In this document: piece after piece, positions 1-5,519 of the stretch
Layout: each line of letters starts with the position of its first letter
How positions within the stretch are numbered: the first letter of the stretch is position 1
Assembly (NCBI GenBank): GCA_937943605.1
Contig: CALEAW010000073.1
Coordinates: 1 to 6,728 of the forward strand
DNA from: an uncultured Sutterella sp.
GTDB lineage: Bacteria; Pseudomonadota; Gammaproteobacteria; Burkholderiales; Burkholderiaceae_F
Reading direction: 5' to 3'
Length of the DNA stretch: 6,728 nucleotides
Made by a program: the position numbers and the translations under genes
Notes under the pieces: model-generated
The model's database searches: none
What the model was told of the DNA's origin: nothing
Seen by the model: only the letters and a program-made list of their open reading frames with translations

Positions 1-2
1 TA

Positions 3-818
3 TGGTCTCAGAGCGTGTTTGCGCAAAAGGCTTATTCGAATGTAACAAACGAAACGCCTACGCGATTTGTGGTTGGGACGTCGCTTATTGCCGATATTTT
101 GTCTGACCTTTTGCCTGAGGCTAAGATCTTGACCCTTTCGCAAGGGTCAAGCTGTCCAATACATGGCGATATGAAGTCTCAAGATGCCTTTGCTGCCTCT
201 GAAGCCGACATGATTCTGATTCATGACTTTCAGAAAAAGATTCCAGCAATCCATGGCGTCTTAAGAGCCGCGTCGCATCCTGGATTAAGGTTAGAAACCC
301 TCCAGTTAGTTGGTAATTGGATGACGCCACCCGTTCAAAAAGCCGCCTCACAAATGATCGCTCAATGTTTAGTCAAGGCGTTTCCCGCGATCACGGCGAT
401 GGTTGATGCGAATCTCGCCCAGCGTCTAATTAAAATTGATGCGTTAAGCTTGGAACTCGAAACAGAGTTAGCGCCGATGCGTGGCCGTCCAGTGATTGCT
501 TCTGGACGTCAAGCGGACTTTTTGGCCTGGGCTGGTTTTAAGGTCGAAGCGACCTATATGAGAGCACAAGACTTGAGTCCAATGGCGCTCATTCAATTGA
601 TTCGTTTAGGGCGTGATAAAGGGATTGTGGCTGTTATTGATAACCAACAATCGGGCGCAGATTTGGGGGGCGCTTTAGCGTCTGAATTAAAGATTCCGCA
701 TGTGACACTTTCGAATTTCCCAGTCCCTAATAGCCACGAGTCGACCTTCTTTACGCTCTTAAAGGCCAACGTTGATCGCTTGTCGGCGGCTACCTCGGAG
801 GCAGCTCAACACCCATGA
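3..818 (+). CDS. Metal-type ABC transporter periplasmic binding protein (ZnuA/TroA-like), 5' partial
   Basis: Predicted periplasmic receptor that captures a metal ion or metal complex and delivers it to the permease encoded two genes downstream. The frame is open to the left edge (first full codon at base 3), so the true start is outside. The visible first residues, WSQSVFA then QKAYS, look like the end of a signal peptide cleaved after VFA. A GTG at 15 could serve as a start but would leave no signal peptide. Numbering from that GTG, the family-like beginning is RFVVGTSLIADIL (17-29). The first metal-loop region reads CPIHGD (47-52) and is followed by an LIHDFQ strand (68-73). Where family members often carry HxWxDP, this one has GNWMTP (100-105). 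Where they often have a His before the third segment, it has SGRQADFLAWAGF. The last lobe contains AVIDNQQSGADL, with Asp where Glu/Asp is expected. It overlaps the ATPase gene by four bases (ATGA). Family assignment is supported mostly by context; the substrate is unknown. Confidence 0.75.
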   Translation, partial: WSQSVFAQKAYSNVTNETPTRFVVGTSLIADILSDLLPEAKILTLSQGSSCPIHGDMKSQDAFAASEADMILIHDFQKKIPAIHGVLRAASHPGLRLETLQLVGNWMTPPVQKAASQMIAQCLVKAFPAITAMVDANLAQRLIKIDALSLELETELAPMRGRPVIASGRQADFLAWAGFKVEATYMRAQDLSPMALIQLIRLGRDKGIVAVIDNQQSGADLGGALASELKIPHVTLSNFPVPNSHESTFFTLLKANVDRLSAATSEAAQHP

Positions 819-1600
819 TGCCGTCTTCAAAACCCTTAGCCGAACTTCAACACGTGACCGTCCGAACTCGGCATCAAACCATTTTGTCTGACGTATCGCT
901 TTCAATCCAGTCAGGCGACTTTATGGGGTTGATTGGTCCTAACGGAGCTGGTAAATCAACCCTCCTCGGGCTTTTTAATGGACTCACTAAGGCGTCAAAC
1001 GGGCATGTGTTATTTGAAGGCTCGGCTTTGACGCCCTTTACACAACGTCGGTTTCGACTTGATATTGGGTATGTGTTTCAGTCAATCCCTGTTGACAAAC
1101 AAATGCCCGTAACGGTCTTTGAAACGGTGCTCTCGGGTACCTTTGGTCGATTAGGGCTTTTTAGACAACCGGGTGACCAAGAGCGTCAGCTCGCACAAAC
1201 GTGCTTAGAGGCCGTTGGTCTTTCTGATTTGGCCGATCGCCCTTTGGGTGCGTTGTCGGGTGGCCAATTGCAGCGTGTCGCGATTGCTCGCGCATTAGCG
1301 CAACGCCCTAAACTCCTTTTGCTTGATGAACCGACGTCAGCTTTGGATTGGGAAGCGCAGCGCGCCATTTTGCATTTAATTGCCGACTTACAAAAGACCT
1401 ATGGCTTTGCGGTGGTGATGGCGACACATGACTTAAATGCGGTGTTGCAACTCTGCGATCAAGCGATTCTTTTGCAAGACGGTCGTGTGTTGGCCGTCGG
1501 AGAAAGTCAATCCGTGATGACGGCTGAACGCTTGTCGACACTTTATCGAGTCCCCATCGACGTGAGTCATGTCAATGGTCGCCCGGTGGTGCTCTTTTAA
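815..1600 (+). CDS. Metal ABC transporter ATP-binding protein (ZnuC/MntB-like)
   Basis: Cytoplasmic nucleotide-binding subunit that powers the importer formed with the neighbouring binding protein and permease. All ABC ATPase motifs are intact in 261 residues, the usual size: Walker A GPNGAGKST (41-49), Q-loop around Gln89 (YVFQSIPVDKQMPVTV), signature LSGGQ (147-151), Walker B LLLLDE (167-172) and the switch His205 in MATHDLN. The Q-loop sequence, with its D-x-x-x-P-V-T-V pattern, is typical of the manganese/zinc/iron chelate ATPases that pair with ABC-3 permeases. The start overlaps the upstream stop as ATGA; a second ATG follows immediately at 818, so the start could be either. A GGAGG-like stretch sits about 13 bases upstream. 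The metal cannot be deduced from this subunit. Confidence 0.93.
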   Translation: MMPSSKPLAELQHVTVRTRHQTILSDVSLSIQSGDFMGLIGPNGAGKSTLLGLFNGLTKASNGHVLFEGSALTPFTQRRFRLDIGYVFQSIPVDKQMPVTVFETVLSGTFGRLGLFRQPGDQERQLAQTCLEAVGLSDLADRPLGALSGGQLQRVAIARALAQRPKLLLLDEPTSALDWEAQRAILHLIADLQKTYGFAVVMATHDLNAVLQLCDQAILLQDGRVLAVGESQSVMTAERLSTLYRVPIDVSHVNGRPVVLF

Positions 1601-1612
1601 GGGGTTGACTGT

Positions 1613-2428
1613 ATGGATTGGCTTCAATATGAATTCATGCAGCGAGCCCTTGCCATGGGGCTTTTGTCTGGTGCGACCTGTGGGGTGCTTGGCGTCTTTA
1701 TTGTTTTGTGGCGTATTGGGTTTATTGGGATCTGCATTTCGCATGCCGCCTTTGCGGGGGCTTTGTTGGCTCTTTGGGGTGGATTGCCAGCGCTTCCCGG
1801 TGCCTTGATTGGGAGCGTGGGCGCAGCGAGCGTCGCGGGGCCTTTGACACGTAAAGCGACTTTTACGCCTGACGCGGCGGTAAGCATTATTTTTTCTGTC
1901 ATGTTGAGTTTGGCGATTTTGGCGTTAGGTATGTTGCCGGCGAGCCAAACGGATGGTCTTACGTTCCTTTGGGGGAATTTATTAACTGCTCAATGGTCTG
2001 ATATTGGCGTGATGGGCGGTATTACCGTGGTGCTTGTTGGTTTTCTGTGGCTTTTCTTTAAAGAAATTCAAGCGACCTTGACGCAGCGTGAAGCCGCTGA
2101 AGCGATGGGGTTACCTGTCAAAGCCATTTATTACGGAAGTCTCACGCTTTTGAGTTTAATCGTAGCGTTTTCGTTGCAATCCATTGGTGGGTTACTCATC
2201 TATGCCTTGATGGTAACGCCTGCCGTCACCGCGCTGCAGTTGTGTTCGAGCCTCAAGGCGACCTTTTGGTCAGCGGCGGGCTTTGGGGCATTGTCGGTTG
2301 TGATCGGGTTGGTCGCTTCAACTGCTTGGGCAATCCCCACGGGTGTCGCGATTGTCTTAAGTGCCACGGTGCTTTTGATGGTGGCTTATGCCATCTCGCC
2401 CAAACGTCATTCGTTTCGTCAGTCTTAA
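1613..2428 (+). CDS. Metal ABC transporter permease, ABC-3 family (ZnuB/MntC-like)
   Basis: Inner-membrane channel subunit of the importer, working as a dimer with the ATPase encoded 12 bases upstream. The 271-residue protein is strongly hydrophobic, with about seven or eight predicted membrane segments, for example 14-34, 40-58, 62-76, 90-108 and 131-149. Family landmarks are the SHAAFAG motif (43-49; metal permeases usually read SHAVLPG or similar), the FLWGNLL segment (118-124), and the cytoplasmic coupling stretch EAAEAMGLP (160-168) that contacts the ATPase. The following helix reads SIGGLLIYALMVTPAVTAL, also typical. A good ribosome site, AAGGGG at 1599-1604, overlaps the previous stop codon and lies 8 bases before the ATG. 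Length is normal and nothing looks broken. Confidence 0.92.
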   Translation: MDWLQYEFMQRALAMGLLSGATCGVLGVFIVLWRIGFIGICISHAAFAGALLALWGGLPALPGALIGSVGAASVAGPLTRKATFTPDAAVSIIFSVMLSLAILALGMLPASQTDGLTFLWGNLLTAQWSDIGVMGGITVVLVGFLWLFFKEIQATLTQREAAEAMGLPVKAIYYGSLTLLSLIVAFSLQSIGGLLIYALMVTPAVTALQLCSSLKATFWSAAGFGALSVVIGLVASTAWAIPTGVAIVLSATVLLMVAYAISPKRHSFRQS

Positions 2429-2438
2429 TGGGTGAAGC

Positions 2439-3230
2439 ATGACGAAAGACGCTCCTCGTTGGCTGATGCTTGGCGGCTTGGTCGTTGTGGGACATTTGGG
2501 CGCTTTTGCGGTTGTGCAAAGTGTCGTCCCTGAGACCCCAGCTACGATGCTTGGCGAAACGAACATCATCACGGCGATGGTAAGTGTTGAAGAAGGCAGA
2601 CAGCATAGAGAGGCCCGTAACGACCAAGTCGAGGCGTCAGCCAAACCGGCGTTAGCCGATCCAAAGTTGATTGAACCCACATTGGTTGATCCTGCGCCAA
2701 GGACTCAAGCCACAGTGTCTAAAACGACTAAAGATAAAGCCGTTAATCCTAAAAAGGCTGAACCTAAAGTCGTAGCAAAGCGAGAGCTACGATCACAAAC
2801 TCAGGTAACGAAACCCGCACCGTCTAAGCGAGTTAAGACGAACACAGTACCGCCTCAATCTACGAATTTCAAGACCTCGTCTGGTGTTGAGACAGATCGT
2901 GGTGAGATGACAGGGTCAGCGTCGGCAGGGGCTAGCGCCAATACTTTTGTTGGGCCTTCGGCATCTGCGGACTATCTCAATAACCCATATCCTAAGTACC
3001 CCAAGCTGAGTCTCAGGCGTAAAGAGGTCGGTACCGTGTGGTTGACGCTTACAGTAACAGCTGAGGGTTTTGCGAAGGACGTTCGGGTCAAAGAAACCAG
3101 TGGTTATGTTCGGCTAGATAAAGCTGCATTAGAAGCGGTCAAGAGGTGGCGCTTTAGACCAGCACGGCGCGATGGACAAGCAGTCGACACCGAATACGAA
3201 CTCCCTATTCACTTCAAACTCAAAGAATAA
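2439..3230 (+). CDS. tonB: TonB-family energy transducer
   Basis: Transduces the proton-motive force from ExbB/ExbD across the periplasm to TonB-dependent outer-membrane receptors. The 263 residues divide into a short cytoplasmic tip, one N-terminal membrane anchor (about 8-28), a lysine-rich periplasmic linker with less proline than the E. coli protein (about 30-170), and a canonical C-terminal TonB domain (about 180-263). That domain shows NPYPKYP, SLRRKEVGTVWL, VTAEGFAKDV, SGYVRLDKAALEAVKRWRF and a final YELPIHFKL strand. His19 in the anchor corresponds to the essential His20 of E. coli TonB. The Ser normally four residues before it is Val15. The gene follows the permease stop by 10 bases. 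An in-frame TGA lies at 2433-2435, so ATG 2439 is the first possible start; its GGGTGA ribosome site is unusually close. Confidence 0.92.
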   Translation: MTKDAPRWLMLGGLVVVGHLGAFAVVQSVVPETPATMLGETNIITAMVSVEEGRQHREARNDQVEASAKPALADPKLIEPTLVDPAPRTQATVSKTTKDKAVNPKKAEPKVVAKRELRSQTQVTKPAPSKRVKTNTVPPQSTNFKTSSGVETDRGEMTGSASAGASANTFVGPSASADYLNNPYPKYPKLSLRRKEVGTVWLTLTVTAEGFAKDVRVKETSGYVRLDKAALEAVKRWRFRPARRDGQAVDTEYELPIHFKLKE

Positions 3231-3231
3231 A

Positions 3232-3825
3232 ATGGTTTTTGAAAGTATCATCGAACTTTGGCAAAACGCTGACGGAGTGATTCGCGGCTGTGCCCTACTC
3301 CTATTTGTGATGTCGGTGTTGGCTTGGACCGTGATCTTAGGACGTGCTTGGCATTATGGGCGTTTTTCTCGTCAGTATTTAAGACCGCAAGGCACAATGC
3401 CAGCAAGCATTCAGCGTGCACAAGCGTTTCAAGGGAATGCTGAGCAACGGCATCTCGCACTTCAAACTGCTGTGGATGAAGAAGGTTTACGGTTGGGTGG
3501 TGGCTTAGTGATTCCAGCGGTTGTTGGTTCAACGGCACCGTTTGTTGGTCTTTTAGGTACCGTTTGGGGTATTTACTTGACCATGGTCAAGCTCGGCAGC
3601 CAAGAACGCCTTTTAACAATTGCTGATGTTGCGGGTCCCGTAGGTGAAACGCTTATTATGACGGCTTTGGGGTTGGCGGTCGCGATTCCCGCCGTCATAG
3701 GCTACAACCTCTTAGAAAAATGGCGTCAGCGATTAGTTTCACAACTTGCCATCCGCGTAAATCGTTGGTTGGTAGAAGAAACCTATCAGTCGGGTCATGA
3801 TGAGACACAGGAGATTCATGCATGA
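3232..3825 (+). CDS. exbB: ExbB-family proton-channel subunit
   Basis: Inner-membrane stator subunit that, with ExbD, uses proton flow to energise TonB. The 197-residue protein has three predicted membrane helices (about 16-36, 93-116, 139-160). The core GSTAPFVGLLGTVWGIYLTM (99-118) is nearly identical to E. coli ExbB, and GPVGETLIMTALGLAVAIPAVIGYN (135-159) holds the expected Glu139 and Thr144, matching E. coli Glu176 and Thr181. Thr101 matches Thr148. The cytoplasmic loop between helices 1 and 2 is only about 55 residues, so the protein is well below the roughly 240 residues of E. coli ExbB. ATG 3232 is preferred because it begins one base after the tonB stop. The in-frame ATG at 3172 would add 20 polar residues encoded inside tonB. 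The ribosome site is weak (AAAGAA), consistent with translational coupling. Confidence 0.92.
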   Translation: MVFESIIELWQNADGVIRGCALLLFVMSVLAWTVILGRAWHYGRFSRQYLRPQGTMPASIQRAQAFQGNAEQRHLALQTAVDEEGLRLGGGLVIPAVVGSTAPFVGLLGTVWGIYLTMVKLGSQERLLTIADVAGPVGETLIMTALGLAVAIPAVIGYNLLEKWRQRLVSQLAIRVNRWLVEETYQSGHDETQEIHA

Positions 3826-4244
3826 CGCCGATTCGCCCTAGTCAAACAAGTGGCTCCAAGGGTTTGATCACTGACATGAATGTGACTCCGATGGTCGATG
3901 TGATGTTGGTGCTCCTTGTGATTTTTATGATCACAGCCCCTTTGATGTTTCGCTATCAGCCCTTAGATTTACCTAAAGAAGCGCTTGAAGCCACCCAATC
4001 AGATGCCTCGATGATGACTTTGTCGATCACAGCTGATGGAGCGCTTTTTGTGGATGGCATTAAAATGTCTGAAGATGATTTTATGAGCTTGATGTCGGCT
4101 AAAGGGGCTGAGTCTACGTTCTCTGGCGTACGAATCATGGCTGATACCTCCCTACCCTATGGACGCTTACTCCACGTCATGCGGCTATTACAAGCCGCAG
4201 GTATTACGAAGATGACGTTTGTGTCGGCACCCAATGCGCCTTAA
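3822..4244 (+). CDS. exbD: ExbD-family biopolymer transport protein
   Basis: Partner of ExbB in the TonB energising complex: one N-terminal membrane helix and a small periplasmic domain. The 140 residues are the usual length. The signature NVTPMVDVMLVLLVIFMI lies at 20-37, with Asp26 equivalent to the essential proton-carrying Asp25 of E. coli ExbD. It is followed by the conserved TAPLM turn. The periplasmic domain has the usual pattern: LDLPKE, LSITADGALFVDG, ADTSLPYGRLLHVMRLLQAAGI and a final strand. The gene overlaps exbB by four bases (ATGA) and has a strong AGGAG site at 3809-3813, 8 bases before the start. It is the last gene of the plus-strand run. Confidence 0.95.
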   Translation: MTPIRPSQTSGSKGLITDMNVTPMVDVMLVLLVIFMITAPLMFRYQPLDLPKEALEATQSDASMMTLSITADGALFVDGIKMSEDDFMSLMSAKGAESTFSGVRIMADTSLPYGRLLHVMRLLQAAGITKMTFVSAPNAP

Positions 4245-4506
4245 AGCAACAAGCGCTATTTAAGCAACGGATCGAAGGATAAAGCTACAAAATAAGACGA
4301 TTTAGGTATTTGTCATCACTTCAGTGGTCAAAATTTGTGTCAAGGACTGTTCCCTATCGGGGTTACTACGTACTAATACAGAATTTTCGGGCGTATTCCC
4401 TTAGAGGTAATTCCTCTTTGTTTTCACGGCCAAAATATTGGAAAATGTGTGCGTTGTCTTAAGAGGACTCGCGTCGTCAACTCGGGGGAGAGCGGCGTTA
4501 GACCTC
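4245..4506. other. Gene-free left half of the convergent intergenic region
   Basis: No reading frame with a credible ribosome site was found on either strand. Base use looks A/T-richer and less regular than in the neighbouring genes. Visible elements are a tiny hairpin (CAC-TTCA-GTG near 4317-4327), a CCC-TATC-GGG hairpin at 4352-4361, a 5-bp hairpin at 4403-4417 listed separately, a CCAA-AATA-TTGG hairpin near 4431, and two copies of ACTCG (4467 and 4480) that match a third copy inside the downstream structured element. I could not pick a convincing promoter: TTGTCA near 4311 resembles a -35 box but lacks a good -10 at the right distance. Confidence 0.6.
4403..4424 (+). terminator. Weak hairpin with T-rich tail, possible exbD operon terminator
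   Basis: AGAGG (4403-4407) pairs with CCTCT (4413-4417) around a TAATT loop and is followed by TTTGTTTT. The stem is only five pairs, and it lies about 160 bases after exbD. It may be a weak terminator for the tonB-exbB-exbD transcript, or mere chance. If it does not work, that transcript would read through into the structured element downstream. Confidence 0.25.
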
Positions 4507-4714
4507 ATGAAGTACATTTGAACCGGGTACTTCATATTTTCGGCAGTCTTTCTAGAAGCGAGTTTTGAATGATTCCGTGTCCCGGTTCTTTATGTTGGAA
4601 TCATTCTTTCACCGCCGATAACTCGCGACGGACGGACTGCCATTTTCTTTGAAGACACAAGATTCCAGGTGATGTTGGATCCGATCAAAGCAATTTTGAC
4701 CGGATCCTTTTTTT
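4507..4714 (+). ncRNA. Candidate structured RNA with predicted intramolecular kissing loop
   Basis: Hairpin 1 pairs ATGAAGTAC (4507-4515) with GTACTTCAT (4527-4535), loop 11. Hairpin 2 pairs GAATGATTCC (4567-4576) with GGAATCATTC (4597-4606), loop 20. Both stems are perfect. GAACCGG in loop 1 (4520-4526) is complementary to CCGGTTC in loop 2 (4582-4588); an eighth G-C pair is possible (4527 with 4581) if the closing pair of hairpin 1 opens. Hairpin 2 caps two more nested stems: GCGAGTT (4558-4564) with AACTCGC (4620-4626), and GGCAGTC (4542-4548) with GACTGCC (4635-4641). The element ends in an intrinsic terminator on the plus strand, which suggests plus-strand transcription. I recognise no known class: it lacks tmRNA, RNase P RNA and SRP RNA signatures and does not resemble 6S RNA. 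The 5' end is unknown; it could be an independent RNA or the exbD 3' UTR. Confidence 0.5.
4677..4714 (+). terminator. Strong intrinsic terminator (plus strand)
   Basis: GGATCCGATCAAA (4677-4689) pairs with TTTGACCGGATCC (4695-4707) across a five-base loop. There is a single A-C mismatch (4684 with 4700), and seven T follow (4708-4714). The T tract lies on the plus strand, so it ends transcripts coming from the exbD side. On the minus strand the mismatch becomes a G-U pair but no U tract follows the stem, so it should be a poor terminator for the convergent genes. Its T tract runs into the stop codon of the minus-strand gene (4713-4715). Confidence 0.85.
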
Positions 4715-5501
4715 AGACGAGTTGACCGCAAGTGGGACAGCGGCGACGGCGACCCACTTTGATCGTATCAAAGCGCATCGAGAGCGCGTCAACAAAGAGA
4801 AGCTGACCACAGAGCGTAGAGCCAATGCCCGCGGCAATCTTTAAGGCTTCACAGGCTTGCATCGTGCCAATGATACCGGTGACAGCTGAAAATACGCCAA
4901 CATCGGCAGCCTTAACGTCGTTACCTGCATCATCCTCTTCAAAAATACATTCAAAGCAAGGGGACGCAGGGTTCGTCGGATCAAAGACTGTTAATTGGCC
5001 TGTAAAACGGACAGCAGACGCAAAGACCAGTGGTTTGCCCGCTTCTCTTGCTGCCCGTGACACTGCAATACGCGTGGCGAGATTGTCAGTACAGTCCAAA
5101 ATCACATCTGCTTTTTTGACGAGCGTCTTTAAGCGAATCGAATCGGCATAGTCGGTCACAGGCGTGACCACACAGTGGGGTGTGAGACGTTCAACGGCCT
5201 CAAGCGCACTCACTGCTTTATTGAGGCCCACTGAGCTCGTGCAATGAAGAATCTGACGGCTTAAATTAGAGGTTGAGACGGTATCGGAGTCTACGACCGT
5301 AATGCGGCCAGCGCCCGCTGCTGCCAAGTAGATGATGGCCGGAGACCCTAAGCCCCCAGCGCCAATCACTAAGAAGTGTGCTTGATTAATGGCTTTTTGG
5401 CCTTCTTCGCCGAGTTCACGTAAAAGCATTTGGCGGCTGACGCGTTCGCGCAAATCACCGTTTATCGTGAAGTCCACAGGCTTCGTGCTATTTTTGATCA
5501 T
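4713..5501 (-). CDS. MoeB/ThiF/HesA-family E1-like adenylyltransferase
   Basis: Predicted cytoplasmic enzyme that uses ATP to adenylate the C-terminal glycine of a ubiquitin-like sulfur carrier (MoaD, ThiS or similar). In the 262-residue form: RVSRQ (20-24, arginine finger region), nucleotide loop GAGGLGS (47-53), VVDSDTVSTSNLSRQILH (69-86) with Asp71, Asn79, Arg82 and Gln83, Lys95, DCTDN (136-140), and a zinc site made of CFEC (182-185) and CPTC (255-258). There is no rhodanese domain. The segment DVKAADVG (195-202) lacks the Cys expected at the ThiF Cys184 / MoeB Cys187 position. I prefer ATG 5501 because GGAG sits 9 bases ahead. A GTG at 5516 would add five residues but has no ribosome site. 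It is the second gene after cysK, 18 bases downstream. Which carrier it serves cannot be told from the window. Confidence 0.88.
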   Translation of the reverse strand: MIKNSTKPVDFTINGDLRERVSRQMLLRELGEEGQKAINQAHFLVIGAGGLGSPAIIYLAAAGAGRITVVDSDTVSTSNLSRQILHCTSSVGLNKAVSALEAVERLTPHCVVTPVTDYADSIRLKTLVKKADVILDCTDNLATRIAVSRAAREAGKPLVFASAVRFTGQLTVFDPTNPASPCFECIFEEDDAGNDVKAADVGVFSAVTGIIGTMQACEALKIAAGIGSTLCGQLLFVDALSMRFDTIKVGRRRRCPTCGQLV

Positions 5502-5510
5502 TCTCTGTAG

Positions 5511-5514
5511 CTCC
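5511..5514 (-). promoter_or_regulatory. Ribosome binding site that decides the E1-like gene start
   Basis: GGAG on the minus strand, 9 bases before the ATG at 5501. The alternative GTG at 5516 is preceded only by TACGCCTAAATT, without purine-rich pairing to 16S rRNA, and it overlaps this very site. The ATG is therefore the better start. Confidence 0.6.
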
Positions 5515-5519
5515 ACAAT

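Noticed and set aside
1569..1808. Overlapping frame at the start of the permease gene
   Set aside because: It shadows the end of the ATPase gene and start of the permease gene; the permease frame carries all family motifs.
3172..3231. ExbB start 20 codons upstream, inside tonB
   Set aside because: It would add a polar tail encoded by overlap with the conserved end of tonB. The ATG at 3232, right after the tonB stop, matches the usual ExbB N-terminus better.
4570..4656. 28-codon frame beginning inside hairpin 2
   Set aside because: There is no ribosome site, the start is buried in a 10-bp stem, and the content follows the inverted repeats rather than codon structure.
4677..4707. The terminator stem as a bidirectional terminator also serving the minus-strand genes
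   Set aside because: On the minus strand the stem is followed by AACATC, with no U tract, so efficient intrinsic termination in that direction is unlikely.
4245..4714. tmRNA, RNase P RNA, SRP RNA or 6S RNA in the spacer
   Set aside because: The conserved cores I would expect (for example GAGGAAAGTCC of RNase P RNA, the tRNA-like ends of tmRNA, the GGAAGCAGCC-type SRP loop) are absent, and nothing resembles the long bulged 6S rod.
5502..5516. GTG start adding five residues to the E1-like protein
   Set aside because: No ribosome site precedes it, whereas GGAG lies 9 bases ahead of the ATG at 5501.
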